A stretch of 64,000 nt of DNA, taken from contig JAEZCR010000207.1 of the NCBI GenBank assembly GCA_023433465.1, positions 1 through 64,000 on the forward strand, given 5' to 3'. The notes beneath the pieces were generated by a model that was not told the origin of the DNA, searched no databases, and was given only the letters and a program-made list of their open reading frames with translations. Below, piece by piece: positions 51,989-61,569 of this stretch (its first letter is position 1; every line of letters begins with the position of its first letter). This stretch comes from Pseudomonadota bacterium. GTDB taxonomy: Bacteria > Pseudomonadota > Gammaproteobacteria > Steroidobacterales > Steroidobacteraceae. The position numbers and the translations under genes were made by a program.

Positions 51989-53323
51989 TCACAGCGGATT
52001 CGCGAGCTCCAGCCAGATCCATTCCGTCGCGTCGGTGACGTTCGAGCCGCGTCCGCCGGTGGATGGAAAGTTGTTGTCGTTCACGATCACGACGTGTTTC
52101 CGATCCAGGACTTCGATGGACTCGGTGGTGTGATACGGAAAGCGGAACGGAGTGCCCGGGGAGAGAGATTCGATGACTCCGCGCGTATTGCCGATGTGCA
52201 GCAGATCGATGACCAGTTTCTTCGCGATCGGCTTGCCCGGCTGCGCCTTGTCGAGGTCGATCGAATATACGCGCTTGGCCTTCGCGGCGTCGCCCTGTTC
52301 GCTGTCCCGCTCGATGACGACGAATCGATTGCCTTCGATGCGCGACATCTCGGTGACCGAGACTGTATCCGGATCGAGCGCATATACAAGTGTGCGCGGC
52401 AGCCACTTCCCCGTGGTCGTGTCGAACCTCTGCACGCGCAACGTCTTTGGCGGATCGTCCGCGACGGTGCCTTCGAGGATGGTCACGAGCGTGCGCCCGT
52501 CGCCCGCGAGGTCCATCGCCTCGATGCCGCGCGAATGATCGAGACTCGGCTTCGCGCCGCCGGCGAGCACCGCGGGATGATCCGGCGAGTACACGGCGTC
52601 GGGTAGTTCGATCGGCGGTTGCAGCAGTTCTCCGTCGACCGAAAAATGCAGCAGCCACGGACCGAACTCGTCGCCGATCCAGAACGTCTCGTCGGGCATC
52701 GTCACGAGCGACTCGGGATCCGCGTCGGCTCCCGTGAGGAATCGCTCCGGCGTGTTCTCCTCGGCGATGCGCCACGGAAAGAACTTCGCGGGATCGGACA
52801 GTTCGATGACCGCCTGCAGCGCGCTGCGCGAATCGCCGCCCACGTTGGTCCGGGGGCGCGCGTCGAATAGATAGATCACGAGCCGGTAGTCGGGGCTGTT
52901 CCACTTGCGGCCGAAACCGTTGTCCGAGAGCGCCCACCAGGCGCCGGCCGTGGGCCCGGGCTTGATGGAGCTCACGCCCTGGACGGGCTGCGCGTCGAAG
53001 CGCGGCGCGGGGCCGCGCCTTCCATCACCGTCGAATTCTCCGGATGAAGGCGGACCGCGGAACGCTTCAGCGGGCATCACGATGTGGCCGATGAGCTCGA
53101 CCGAGGGCGGCGGCGGGGGTGGCGGTGGCACGACCGGCTTCCTGGCGGCGGGCTTCGCGGCCGGCTTCGCGGCGGGTTTCGACGCCGGCTTCGAACTACC
53201 AGCATCCGGCTTCTTCGCGGGCGCGGTCTGCGCGACCGCCGTCATCGCGAACACGAGCGCGAGCGCGCACGCCGCGACGAGCGAGGCGGCGACCGTCAGG
53301 ACGCGCGTTCGGGCAGCAAGCAT
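51989..53323 (-). CDS. Exported esterase-like-phytase family protein
   Basis: A 444-residue secreted protein with signal peptide (VAACALALVFAMTAVAQ). A low-complexity Lys/Pro/Ala linker (repeats of KPA and a Pro-only stretch) runs to about residue 72. The main domain is a beta-propeller of the esterase-like-activity-of-phytase family (PF13449): VQGVSSIKPG, WWALSDNGFG, WIGDEFGPWLLHF and HSRGIEAMDLAGDGRTLVTI. Family members are phosphoesterase-like. Substrate unknown. It is 18 bp upstream of uup on the same strand. Confidence 0.8.
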   Translation of the reverse strand: MLAARTRVLTVAASLVAACALALVFAMTAVAQTAPAKKPDAGSSKPASKPAAKPAAKPAARKPVVPPPPPPPPSVELIGHIVMPAEAFRGPPSSGEFDGDGRRGPAPRFDAQPVQGVSSIKPGPTAGAWWALSDNGFGRKWNSPDYRLVIYLFDARPRTNVGGDSRSALQAVIELSDPAKFFPWRIAEENTPERFLTGADADPESLVTMPDETFWIGDEFGPWLLHFSVDGELLQPPIELPDAVYSPDHPAVLAGGAKPSLDHSRGIEAMDLAGDGRTLVTILEGTVADDPPKTLRVQRFDTTTGKWLPRTLVYALDPDTVSVTEMSRIEGNRFVVIERDSEQGDAAKAKRVYSIDLDKAQPGKPIAKKLVIDLLHIGNTRGVIESLSPGTPFRFPYHTTESIEVLDRKHVVIVNDNNFPSTGGRGSNVTDATEWIWLELANPL

Positions 53324-53386
53324 GGGGGAATTCTACCCATGGCACTGGTCGGGCTCACCAGCATTGCAGGGGAATATGTGATGTCG

Positions 53387-54409
53387 TCAGCCGGGCGGCC
53401 GCGGCGCGATGACCTGGAACCCGAGAAGTTCGACGTCCCTGCACCGATAGTGCTCCTTGCATTCCTCGTCGCTGCACAGGTCGGTGGATAGGTATTTCTT
53501 GTTGTCGTCGCAGAACACCGTGGCGACGCAGGCGTTCGCGCCCTGCTCGTGCGCGATCTCGAGCGCCCCCAGCAGGTTGGCGCCGGAGCTGATGCCCACG
53601 GCGATCCCGAGCTCGTTCGCGAGGCGTTGCGACATCACGATGGCGTCGCCGTCCCAGACGTCGAGAATGCGCCCGAGATCACCGAGCTTGACGATCGACG
53701 GCACGAATTCGTCGCTGATGCCCTGGATGCGATGTCGTCCCACCTTGTGCCCGGTGCGCAGTGTGGGCGAGTTCGCGGGCTCGAGCGGATGCGCGACGAT
53801 GTCCTTGCCAAAGCGTTCGCGCAGATGACGCGCGACGCCCATCACCGTGCCGCCTGTGCCCACGCCGGCGACGAACGCCGTGGGAGTCTTGCCAAGCGTC
53901 GCGAGCTGCGCCGTGATCTCGGGGCCCGTGGTTTCGTAGTGAGCCTGCACGTTCGCTGTGTTGTCGAACTGCTGCGGCCGGAACACGTGGCCGGCTTCGC
54001 GCGCGAAATCGTCGGCCATGCGAATCGATCCGAGAAAGCCGCCGAGCTCCGCGGACACGGGAATCACCGCGGCGCCGAGACTCTGGATGACGAGTACGCG
54101 CTCGCGGCTCATCCAGTCGGGCATGTAGATGCGCACCGGATGACCGAGCGCGCGGCCGATGGCCGCGAAGGAAATACCCGTATTGCCGCTCGTCGCCTCG
54201 GCGATCACGTCTCCGGGCGCGATGTCGCCGCTCGCGTAGGCGCGCTGCAGGATGTAGAGCGCCATTCGGTCCTTGATGCTGCCCGTGAAGTTGTACGCCT
54301 CGTGTTTCGCGTAGATGCGGTGCTCGTGTCCGCGATAACGCACTTGCAGTTCCAGCATGGGCGTGGCGCCGACGAGGCGCGACAACGCGGAGAGTTTGTG
54401 GGTGGGCAT
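53387..54409 (-). CDS. PLP-dependent cysteine synthase family enzyme
   Basis: A 340-residue fold type II PLP enzyme. Lys46 in FTGSIKDRMA is the PLP Lys, TSGNTGISFAAIGRALGH is the Asn/Ser loop, GVGTGGTVMG binds the phosphate, and SSGANLLGALE is near the end. The pattern fits O-acetylserine sulfhydrylase-like or cystathionine beta-synthase-like enzymes. A C-terminal Cys cluster (FCDDNKKY then CSDEECKEHYRC) is typical of one cysteine synthase subgroup. It is divergent from the HupE/UreJ gene. Confidence 0.8.
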   Translation of the reverse strand: MPTHKLSALSRLVGATPMLELQVRYRGHEHRIYAKHEAYNFTGSIKDRMALYILQRAYASGDIAPGDVIAEATSGNTGISFAAIGRALGHPVRIYMPDWMSRERVLVIQSLGAAVIPVSAELGGFLGSIRMADDFAREAGHVFRPQQFDNTANVQAHYETTGPEITAQLATLGKTPTAFVAGVGTGGTVMGVARHLRERFGKDIVAHPLEPANSPTLRTGHKVGRHRIQGISDEFVPSIVKLGDLGRILDVWDGDAIVMSQRLANELGIAVGISSGANLLGALEIAHEQGANACVATVFCDDNKKYLSTDLCSDEECKEHYRCRDVELLGFQVIAPRPPG

Positions 54410-54464
54410 GCGGGCGCGATTCTACTCGGGAACCCGTTCGTGGGTTCCCTGATACAGTTCACGC

Positions 54465-55574
54465 ATGTTCCGCACCGCGCTGCTGCTCGCCTGCGCTCTT
54501 GCCGGCGCGGCCCTGGCGCCCCGCGCGTCGGCGCACGCCGTCGGAACGAGCTACTTGTTCGCCGAGCTCGACGAGGCCGGCGGCCCGGCGACATTGCGCT
54601 GGGAGATGAATGCGAACGAACTCGCGTGGAACGTCTTCATCGATGGCGACACCGATGGCGTCATCACGCAGGACGAACTGGACCGCGCGAAGCTCGCACT
54701 CATCCCGGCCATCGCATCGCAGCTCGTGGTGACGCGTGGCGAGACGCCCTGCGCGATCGGCTACGACAGAGCCGTCGTGCGGCCCGTGGACGAGCACACC
54801 GTCGTCGCCATTTCGCTGGAGGCGAAATGCGCGCAGCCGGGACTCGTCACGATCGGCGGCCCGCTCTTCCTGTCGGGTTACGAGCAGCGCGTGATTCTGG
54901 AGATCACGCGCGGTGGGAAGAGCACGGCGGTCGTGCTGAGCCAGGACGATCACACCTGGTCGGAATCCGAACGCGTTTCCTCCTGGGCTAGCTTCGCGCA
55001 TTTCGTCGGGCAGGGGATATGGCACGTGCTGATCGGCTACGACCACATCGCTTTCGTATTGCTGTTGCTCCTGCCCTCGGTGATGCGGCCATCGAATGGA
55101 AGATGGCAGGGCGCCGAGGGACTCGGCCCGGTCGCGCGCGACATCGTGACGATCGTCACCGCATTCACCGTCGCGCATTCGATCACGCTCGCGCTCGCCA
55201 TCACGGGCGTCGTGCGGCTGCCCACGCAGCCGATCGAGCTCGCGATCGCCGCGTCGATCGCGGTTGCGGCCGCCATCAATCTCATGCCGCGCCTGTCGCG
55301 CGCGCGTCTGCCGCTCGCGTTCGGCTTCGGCTTGGTCCACGGTTTCGGATTCGCGAACGCACTCAGTGATCTGGACGCGCAGGGTTCCGGCCTTCTGCCG
55401 CTGCTCGCGGGATTCAACATCGGCGTGGAAATCGCGCAGCTCGCGATCGTCGCGCTGGTGCTGCCGGTCATCTACGCGGTGCGTCGCACTCGCTGGTACG
55501 CGAGTGGCGTCTTGCCGCTGGGCTCCTGCGCGCTGGGCGCGGCCGGCGTCGTCTGGCTGATCCAGCGACTCTAG
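54465..55574 (+). CDS. HupE/UreJ-family membrane protein
   Basis: A 369-residue protein with signal peptide (MFRTALLLACALAGAALAP). A periplasmic domain of about 150 residues includes DGDTDGVITQDELDRAK, an EF-hand-like loop. Then five to six membrane helices carry the HupE signatures GIWHVLIGYDHIAFVLLLLL and AFTVAHSITLALA, plus FGLVHGFGFA, all with His/Asp suited to metal binding. HupE/UreJ proteins are probable nickel transporters for hydrogenase or urease. No such enzyme genes are in this window. Confidence 0.8.
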   Translation: MFRTALLLACALAGAALAPRASAHAVGTSYLFAELDEAGGPATLRWEMNANELAWNVFIDGDTDGVITQDELDRAKLALIPAIASQLVVTRGETPCAIGYDRAVVRPVDEHTVVAISLEAKCAQPGLVTIGGPLFLSGYEQRVILEITRGGKSTAVVLSQDDHTWSESERVSSWASFAHFVGQGIWHVLIGYDHIAFVLLLLLPSVMRPSNGRWQGAEGLGPVARDIVTIVTAFTVAHSITLALAITGVVRLPTQPIELAIAASIAVAAAINLMPRLSRARLPLAFGFGLVHGFGFANALSDLDAQGSGLLPLLAGFNIGVEIAQLAIVALVLPVIYAVRRTRWYASGVLPLGSCALGAAGVVWLIQRL

Positions 55575-56395
55575 TTGGAGTTCCTGCGGCGCGCCGGCGC
55601 CTTGCGGCCCGACGCGGTGAGGATGCCGGAGTAGCCGTACATCTCGTTGTCGGGGCAGGAGATGACCTGCACGTCGATGCTCGAGTTGATGAAGCCGTTG
55701 TTGGACATCGCGGACCGCATGTCGTCGATGCTCAGGTTCGAGCCGGGGAACATCCGGTCGCCGCACTTGTAGGCCTCGCAGCGGTGCAGCGCGTGGATGA
55801 TGAACGTGCCGCCCGGCGCGAGCATCGAGGTCACGTTGCGCATGCAGCTGGTCCACACCGATCGGTCGCTCGAGATCGCGTCGATGCAGAAGCCCGAGAT
55901 GATGAGATCGTAGAAATTTTCGCGCGTCGGCCCGAGCGGCTGGCGCAGGCGCGCATCGCTCACGTACAGGCCTCTAACCACCTTGCGCGTGAGCGCTTCG
56001 CGCTGGAGTATGCGCGAGGCGCTCGCATTCCGTTCGCCTTCGCAGGCGAGCACGTAACGCGTGAAGCGGTTCCATTCGGGAGCGCTTTCATCCGCGCACA
56101 GCCATTCACGCGCCTCGGACAGGTTGTCGGACAGCCAGTCGGCCATGTCCATGCGGAAGGTATATTTCGATGCGGCGATCGCGCGATGCAGCGTCGGCCC
56201 GCATCCGTATTCGAGTCCGCGGCCGAAATGCGAGCGCGCGGCGCGCAGCACCTCGATCTGGTACGCGAGTACCGCCTGCTCATCGGGGAGGACGACTTCG
56301 CTGTAGTAGGTGTCGAAGTAGTCGCGCGCCTTCCACTCCGAGTAGTCAGCGACCAGGGGATTTCGAGTCAGGGTCCCGTCTATCACTGTCTTCAC
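55571..56395 (-). CDS. NNMT/PNMT/TEMT-family small-molecule methyltransferase
   Basis: A 274-residue cytosolic methyltransferase. WKARDYFDTYYS is the family-specific N-terminal box. GRGLEYGCGPTLHRAIAASK is motif I (Gly-rich SAM loop), followed by MADWLSDNLSEAREWL and FYDLIISGFCIDAISSD, then a late LAPGGTFIIHAL. The family is best known from animal nicotinamide, phenylethanolamine and thioether methyltransferases, but occurs in some bacteria. The substrate here is unknown. The stop overlaps the convergent HupE gene stop by 4 bp. Confidence 0.75.
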   Translation of the reverse strand: MKTVIDGTLTRNPLVADYSEWKARDYFDTYYSEVVLPDEQAVLAYQIEVLRAARSHFGRGLEYGCGPTLHRAIAASKYTFRMDMADWLSDNLSEAREWLCADESAPEWNRFTRYVLACEGERNASASRILQREALTRKVVRGLYVSDARLRQPLGPTRENFYDLIISGFCIDAISSDRSVWTSCMRNVTSMLAPGGTFIIHALHRCEAYKCGDRMFPGSNLSIDDMRSAMSNNGFINSSIDVQVISCPDNEMYGYSGILTASGRKAPARRRNSN

Positions 56396-56634
56396 CCTTC
56401 TAGTCCGTTAGTTATTGATTGGGCTTTTTGTCAAACCCTTATGTCAGAGGATACTTACGGCCCGCGTCGCTCAATAGCCGACGCCTCCCTACTAGAACCC
56501 CTGTGGACCGGGGGCCCCACCTACTGCAACTCCATGGTCCGACGGGTGAAATCGCCCGGTTGGGCGTCCCTGGACACGTAAACGTGGAGGTGGATCAACG
56601 TGCAAGTTGGCGCCGCTGGTAACAATAATCGGCC

Positions 56635-59600
56635 ATGAACGCCCGTCCCGAATCCGCCCAGGCCGCCGAGGACGCCCAGCTGCCGGCTGAATTCCGCTCG
56701 GCGCTGGAGCTCGCGCAGGCGGCCGTCTGGGACTGGCGGCTGACCGGCGACCGGTTCCAGGTGGACGAAGCGTGGACGCGCGCCCTGGGGATAGACGTCC
56801 CGGCCGGCGCGATGTCCGTCGAGCAATGGAAGCGCCGGGTCCATCCCGACGACCTCGGCGCGTTCATCGCCGCGGCGGAATCCTGCCAGCACGGCGGCGA
56901 CCGTTTCGAGTGCGAGTACAGGTTGTTAGCCGCGGGGCATCGCTGGTTGTGGGTGCTGCATCGCGGCCGCGTCGTGCTGCGCGAGCGCGACGGTTCCGCG
57001 GCCCGGATCACCGGGTTGCTGCTCGACATCGACCGCCGCAAGAGCGAGGAGGTCGCGCGCAGCGACAGCGAATCGCGTCTCGCGACCGCGTTGTGGGGCG
57101 CACGCGCGGCGTTCTGGCAGTGGCACGTGCCGAGCAATGCGCGCACCGCAAGCCCCCTGTGGCTCGCGATGACGGGATATTCGCGCGCGCAGTGGGAAGC
57201 GATTCCGAATCCCTGGTTCAGCAACCTGCACCCTGAGGATCGCGACCGCGTCGACGCGCAGCTGCGCGAACATGCCCAGGGCGAGCGCGACTCGGTCGAG
57301 TTCGAGTATCGCTTCAAGACGGCCAACGGCGAATACCGCTGGATGCAGGATCGGGGCCGCGCCGTCGAATGGGATCTGCAGGGCCGCCCCGCGCTGGTGA
57401 TCGGCGTCTCGCTCGACATCGATGCCGCCAAGCGCGCCGAAGCGCACCTGGCCTCGAGCGAGCACATGCTCGAGACGGCGGCGTGGGGCGCGGGCATCGG
57501 CCTGTGGGAAACGAATTTCGTCACGGACACCACGCGTTGGTTCAACGACTGGTGCGACCGGCACGACATCTATCCCTGCGACGGCACGGATCACGTGGCG
57601 CGCTGGGACGAGAACCTGCACCCCGACGAGGGCCCGGAGGCGACACGCCGCTTCAAGGAACACGTCGACGGCAAGGCCGAGTACTACGACGCGGAGTACC
57701 GCATCAAGACCCGCGGCGGCCTTTGGCGCTGGGTATTCGAGCGTGGCCGCGTGGTGGAACGCGACGCGAACGGCAAGGCCGTGCGCATGCTCGGCGTGTG
57801 CATGGACCTCGACGAGGCGAAGGTCGCCGAACGGCGCGCCAACGCGCGCAACGAGCGCGTCGAGACCGCGCTGCAGCTAACTACCGCCGGCGTGTGGGAC
57901 TGGGACGTCGAACACGGTCTGGCCAATCACACCGACGGTTATTACCGGGTATTCGGCGTCGACCCCACGTTCGGCCGCTCGAATCCGAACACCTGGCGCC
58001 AGCTGCTCGGCACCGATCCCGAAAACGAGATGGAGGAATTCCGCGATCGACTGCGCCACGTCGATCCGGGCGCTTCCATGCTCGAGACGGAATACCGTTT
58101 CCGCCATACCGACGGCAGCTGGCACTGGGCGCTCGACCGCGCTTACGTCATCGAGCGTGCGCCGGATGGCAGCACGCGACGCGTGCTCGGATTGGTCGTC
58201 GACATCACCGCGCGGAAGCTGCGCGAAATGGCCCTGTCGGCGGGCGCACAACGGTTCCGCGCGATCGCGAGCGAGCTCCGCTGCATCATTTATGAAATCG
58301 ATGCCGAGACCAACAACCTGACCAGCGAAGGCGGCGAACGGGTGCTCGGATACCCGCCGGCGGAATACAAGGCGCGCGCCACCGACTGGACCGCGCTGAT
58401 GCATCCGGAAGACCAGCCACTGGTGCAGAACTGGTACGAGCGCAGCGAGGATGGAATGCTCGCGTTTCAGTACCGCATCCGGCATCACGACGGCCATTAC
58501 GTCACGCTGCTGGATTCCAGCGTCGCGGTGCGCGACGCCGCGGGCAAGATCCTGCGCATCGTCGGCGTCGCGATCGACATCAGCGAGCAGGCGCGTCAGC
58601 AGGAGGCGCTGCGCGAATCGCAGGAATTGCTGCAGATCGTGGCGGCCGGCACGGGCGACTGGCTGATCCTGGTCGATACCGAGCGCCGCGTGCAGTTCAT
58701 CAACCGCGGCATCCGCGCGCACTCGCGCGAGAGCATCGTCGGCCAGCGTCTCGACGAGATCGCCGTCGCCGAGGATCGCGAGAACATCCTCAACGCGCTC
58801 AAGCAGGTGCTCGAGACCGGCGAACCGGTCGACCTGCAGTTCACGAGCTCCGGGACTCAGTACGGCGGGCGATATTTCGATTCGCGCATCCGCGCGGTCC
58901 GTTCTCCGACCGGCATCACGGGCGCGGTGATCAACATCACCGAAATCACGGATCGCCACGCCGCGATGCACCTGCGTGAGACGCAGGCGCGCATGTTCGA
59001 GCTGCTGCACGAAGGCGTGGTCGTGATTGACGTGAACAACCGGATCCGCATGGCGAACCCGGCGTTCGAGCGCATGTTCGGATTCACCGCGGGTACCGCG
59101 GTCGACACGTCGATCGATGACCTCATCGCGCAGCCGCCCGGCGGCCAGCGCGGGATCATGGACCAGCGCCTGATCGCCACGAACGGCGATCCGCCGGGAC
59201 TTTCGCCGGTCGAGTTCAAGTGCCGCAGGCGTGATGGATCGACCTTCGACGCCGCCTGCGTCGCAACCCTCACGCACGTCGACGGTGAGACGCATCGCCT
59301 GGCGGTCATCACCGATGTGACGGAGCGCCGCGGGCTCGAACGCGAGATCCTCGAGATCGCCGGGCGCGAACAGTTGCGCATCGGCTCGGACCTGCACGAC
59401 GGCCTGGGGCAGGACCTCACCGGTGTCGCGCTCATGCTGCGCAGCGTCGTGGCGCAACTCAGGAAGGAGAATTCGTCAGCGCGCGCCGACGTCGAGGACA
59501 TCATCAGCCTCGTCAATGGCGCCATCGAGAGCACCCGCGCCATGGCGCGGGGCCTCGCGCCGGTGGGCGCGGATCGCGGCGGCCTGATCGCGGGACTTCA

Positions 59601-60018
59601 GTCCATGGCGGTGCGCGGCATGGAGCGGTATGGTGTACGCGCCCATTTCAGCACTTCGCTCAAGGAACCGCTGACGCTCGACGACGCTGCTGCAACGCAC
59701 CTATATCGAATTGCACAAGAGGCCTTCACGAATGCAATCCGGCACGGGCGCGTCACGCAGGTCACGATCGACCTGGCCACGGGAGACGGCAGCCTGACCC
59801 TGTGTGTCCAGGACAACGGTAGGGGTTTCGATGAGCGCAACGCGACCAGCAACGGGATGGGCATGAAACTCATGCGTTACCGCGCTCAGATGCTGGGCGG
59901 TGATGTGGCGATCTCCAACAATCCGGGTGGCGGGGTCGTGGTCCGCTGCAACTGTCCCCATCGCGCGCCGTCGGGCTGGGATGCGGCCCCGCGCGGCGGA
60001 TTCCCGCTCAAGGACTGA
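56635..60018 (+). CDS. Seven-PAS sensor histidine kinase (NarX/HisKA_3 type)
   Basis: A 1127-residue soluble kinase. Seven consecutive PAS/PAC modules are visible, beginning near residues 22, 145, 270, 400, 525, 655 and 775. Five share the WDW/WQW...HPDD...YR-RWM-DRG pattern. The kinase end has HisKA_3 with His921 in LHDGLGQDL and a HATPase_c with NAIRHG, DNGRGF and NGMGMKLM. No membrane segment is present. It presumably integrates several cytosolic cues and phosphorylates the LuxR-type regulator encoded 102 bp downstream. Confidence 0.9.
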   Translation: MNARPESAQAAEDAQLPAEFRSALELAQAAVWDWRLTGDRFQVDEAWTRALGIDVPAGAMSVEQWKRRVHPDDLGAFIAAAESCQHGGDRFECEYRLLAAGHRWLWVLHRGRVVLRERDGSAARITGLLLDIDRRKSEEVARSDSESRLATALWGARAAFWQWHVPSNARTASPLWLAMTGYSRAQWEAIPNPWFSNLHPEDRDRVDAQLREHAQGERDSVEFEYRFKTANGEYRWMQDRGRAVEWDLQGRPALVIGVSLDIDAAKRAEAHLASSEHMLETAAWGAGIGLWETNFVTDTTRWFNDWCDRHDIYPCDGTDHVARWDENLHPDEGPEATRRFKEHVDGKAEYYDAEYRIKTRGGLWRWVFERGRVVERDANGKAVRMLGVCMDLDEAKVAERRANARNERVETALQLTTAGVWDWDVEHGLANHTDGYYRVFGVDPTFGRSNPNTWRQLLGTDPENEMEEFRDRLRHVDPGASMLETEYRFRHTDGSWHWALDRAYVIERAPDGSTRRVLGLVVDITARKLREMALSAGAQRFRAIASELRCIIYEIDAETNNLTSEGGERVLGYPPAEYKARATDWTALMHPEDQPLVQNWYERSEDGMLAFQYRIRHHDGHYVTLLDSSVAVRDAAGKILRIVGVAIDISEQARQQEALRESQELLQIVAAGTGDWLILVDTERRVQFINRGIRAHSRESIVGQRLDEIAVAEDRENILNALKQVLETGEPVDLQFTSSGTQYGGRYFDSRIRAVRSPTGITGAVINITEITDRHAAMHLRETQARMFELLHEGVVVIDVNNRIRMANPAFERMFGFTAGTAVDTSIDDLIAQPPGGQRGIMDQRLIATNGDPPGLSPVEFKCRRRDGSTFDAACVATLTHVDGETHRLAVITDVTERRGLEREILEIAGREQLRIGSDLHDGLGQDLTGVALMLRSVVAQLRKENSSARADVEDIISLVNGAIESTRAMARGLAPVGADRGGLIAGLQSMAVRGMERYGVRAHFSTSLKEPLTLDDAAATHLYRIAQEAFTNAIRHGRVTQVTIDLATGDGSLTLCVQDNGRGFDERNATSNGMGMKLMRYRAQMLGGDVAISNNPGGGVVVRCNCPHRAPSGWDAAPRGGFPLKD

Positions 60019-60120
60019 GCCTGTCTAACTATAGTCGCGCAATAGGCCCCGGGCAGGATTGACGCTCCGCCGTATCTTCGTCACGATCCCTGCCTAATAT
60101 TCGGGCGTAGGGGATTAGTC

Positions 60121-60792
60121 ATGAATGCAGCGTTGGCCACGAAACGACAGATTCTCATCGTCGACGACCATCCCATCGTGCGCCAGGGCCTGCGCCGGAT
60201 GTTCGAAGCAGAGGCGGATCTCGCGGTCTGCGGCGAAGCCGACAGCGAGCCGGCCGCGCGCGAGGCGATCCGCGCCAAGAAGCCCGACATCGTCGTCGTC
60301 GACCTGTCGCTCGAGCGCGGCGACGGCATCGAACTAGTTAGGCAGATGCACGCCGAGATGCCCGAGCTGCGCATGCTCGTGTTGTCCATGCACGACGAAA
60401 CCATCTACGCCGAACGGCTGCTCGCCGCGGGCGCGATGGGCTACATCATGAAGCAGGCCGCGTCCGACCAGCTGCTGATCGCGGTGCGCCGCGTGCTCGA
60501 CGGCCGCACCTACGTGAGCGAGACGGTGCAGCGTTCGCTCGATCAGCGCGCGGGCGAGAACCGCTCCGAGACCAACGATCCGGTCGCGCGCCTGTCGAAT
60601 CGCGAAGTGCAGATACTCAACATGATCGGCCGCGGCATGAGCTCGCGCGAGATCGCGCAGGAATTCACGCTGTCGGTGAAGACGATCGAGTCGCACCGCC
60701 AGACCATCAAACACAAGCTCGGTCTCGCCACCAACAGCCAGCTCCTGCAGTACGCGATGAAGTGGTTCAGCGGCGGTACCCAGCGCAGCTGA
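60121..60792 (+). CDS. NarL/FixJ-type LuxR response regulator
   Basis: A 223-residue regulator. The receiver has ILIVDDHPIVRQGLRRMF at its start, phosphoacceptor Asp61 in VVVDLSLERGDG, LSMHDE for the Thr/Ser switch region and YIMKQAA for the conserved Lys. The HTH_LuxR domain is LSNREVQILNMIGRGMSSREIAQEF followed by VKTIESHRQTIKHKL. It pairs with the seven-PAS kinase encoded 102 bp upstream. The regulated genes are not known. Confidence 0.9.
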   Translation: MNAALATKRQILIVDDHPIVRQGLRRMFEAEADLAVCGEADSEPAAREAIRAKKPDIVVVDLSLERGDGIELVRQMHAEMPELRMLVLSMHDETIYAERLLAAGAMGYIMKQAASDQLLIAVRRVLDGRTYVSETVQRSLDQRAGENRSETNDPVARLSNREVQILNMIGRGMSSREIAQEFTLSVKTIESHRQTIKHKLGLATNSQLLQYAMKWFSGGTQRS

Positions 60793-61020
60793 AGAATGTT
60801 GGTGCCGGATGGAGGAAGTGGGGAATTACCTCCGGTAATCCCGCAATTCAGTCCAGCCGGTCGTAATTCGCCACCTCTCCGGGCCGGCCCCACCACGCAG
60901 AAAGTCCCTGTTTTTCCCGGGATTTTTTGCCCTATTCAAACCCGAAGCCTCTGAGATGCCTCCAATCCGCGTACACGGGAGAGGCGCTTGGCGGACGGTT
61001 CAACAGCTCGATTGGCCCCG
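60793..61020. other. Spacer with promoter region for the ECF sigma operon
   Basis: About 230 bp between the regulator stop and the ECF sigma start. A hairpin-like run (CCCTGTTTTTCCCGGG then TTTTTTG) near 60905-60930 may end the regulator transcript. No clear ECF-type -35/-10 pair was found. In-frame TTG at 60988 could extend the sigma gene by 11 residues. Confidence 0.35.
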
Positions 61021-61569
61021 ATGACGAAAACCGACACGGTGGTCGAGTTCGACGCGATGCTCATCGAGCGCGCGCGACGCGGCGACACCCGAGCCTTCGA
61101 ACGCCTCTACCGTGAGCACGTCGGGCGCGTGAACGGACTGTGCCTGCGCATGACGCGCAATCCGGATCTGGCCGCCGATTGCACCCAGGACGCCTTCATC
61201 AAGGCGTGGAAAGCGCTGCCGCGCTTCGAGGCGCGCAGCAGTTTCTCGACCTGGCTGCATCGGATCGCGGTGAACACCGTGCTCGAACGGCGCCGCGGCG
61301 GCATGAACAGCGAAGTGCCCGTCGAGGATCCGACCGAATACGAGGATCCGGTGATGGTGCTCGACACGCCCGTCGAAGAGAGCGAGCTCGAGGCGGCGGT
61401 TCAATCGCTGCCGCAGGGCGCGCGCGACGTGCTCGTGTTGTGTGGCCTGTATGGATACGAACATGCGGAGGCCGCGTCGATGCTCGGCATCGCCGTCGGC
61501 ACCTGCAAGGCGCAGCTGCACCGCGCACGCGGGTTGCTGCGCGAGAGACTGGAAAGAGGTGTGCAATGA
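61021..61569 (+). CDS. ECF-type RNA polymerase sigma factor
   Basis: A 182-residue sigma-70-family factor. Region 2 is AFERLYREHVGRVNGLCLRM and DCTQDAFIKAWKALPRFEARSSF (with FSTWLHRIAVN). Region 4 is LPQGARDVLVLCGLYGYEHAEAA followed by GTCKAQLHRARGLLRERL. No regions 1 or 3, as in ECF factors. It is probably held inactive by the membrane protein encoded next, which starts within its stop codon (ATGA). Target genes unknown. Confidence 0.9.
   Translation: MTKTDTVVEFDAMLIERARRGDTRAFERLYREHVGRVNGLCLRMTRNPDLAADCTQDAFIKAWKALPRFEARSSFSTWLHRIAVNTVLERRRGGMNSEVPVEDPTEYEDPVMVLDTPVEESELEAAVQSLPQGARDVLVLCGLYGYEHAEAASMLGIAVGTCKAQLHRARGLLRERLERGVQ

Noticed and set aside
57877..59457. 526-residue minus-strand ORF opposite the seven-PAS kinase
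   Set aside because: Shadow frame without domains; the plus-strand PAS and kinase motifs are continuous through it.
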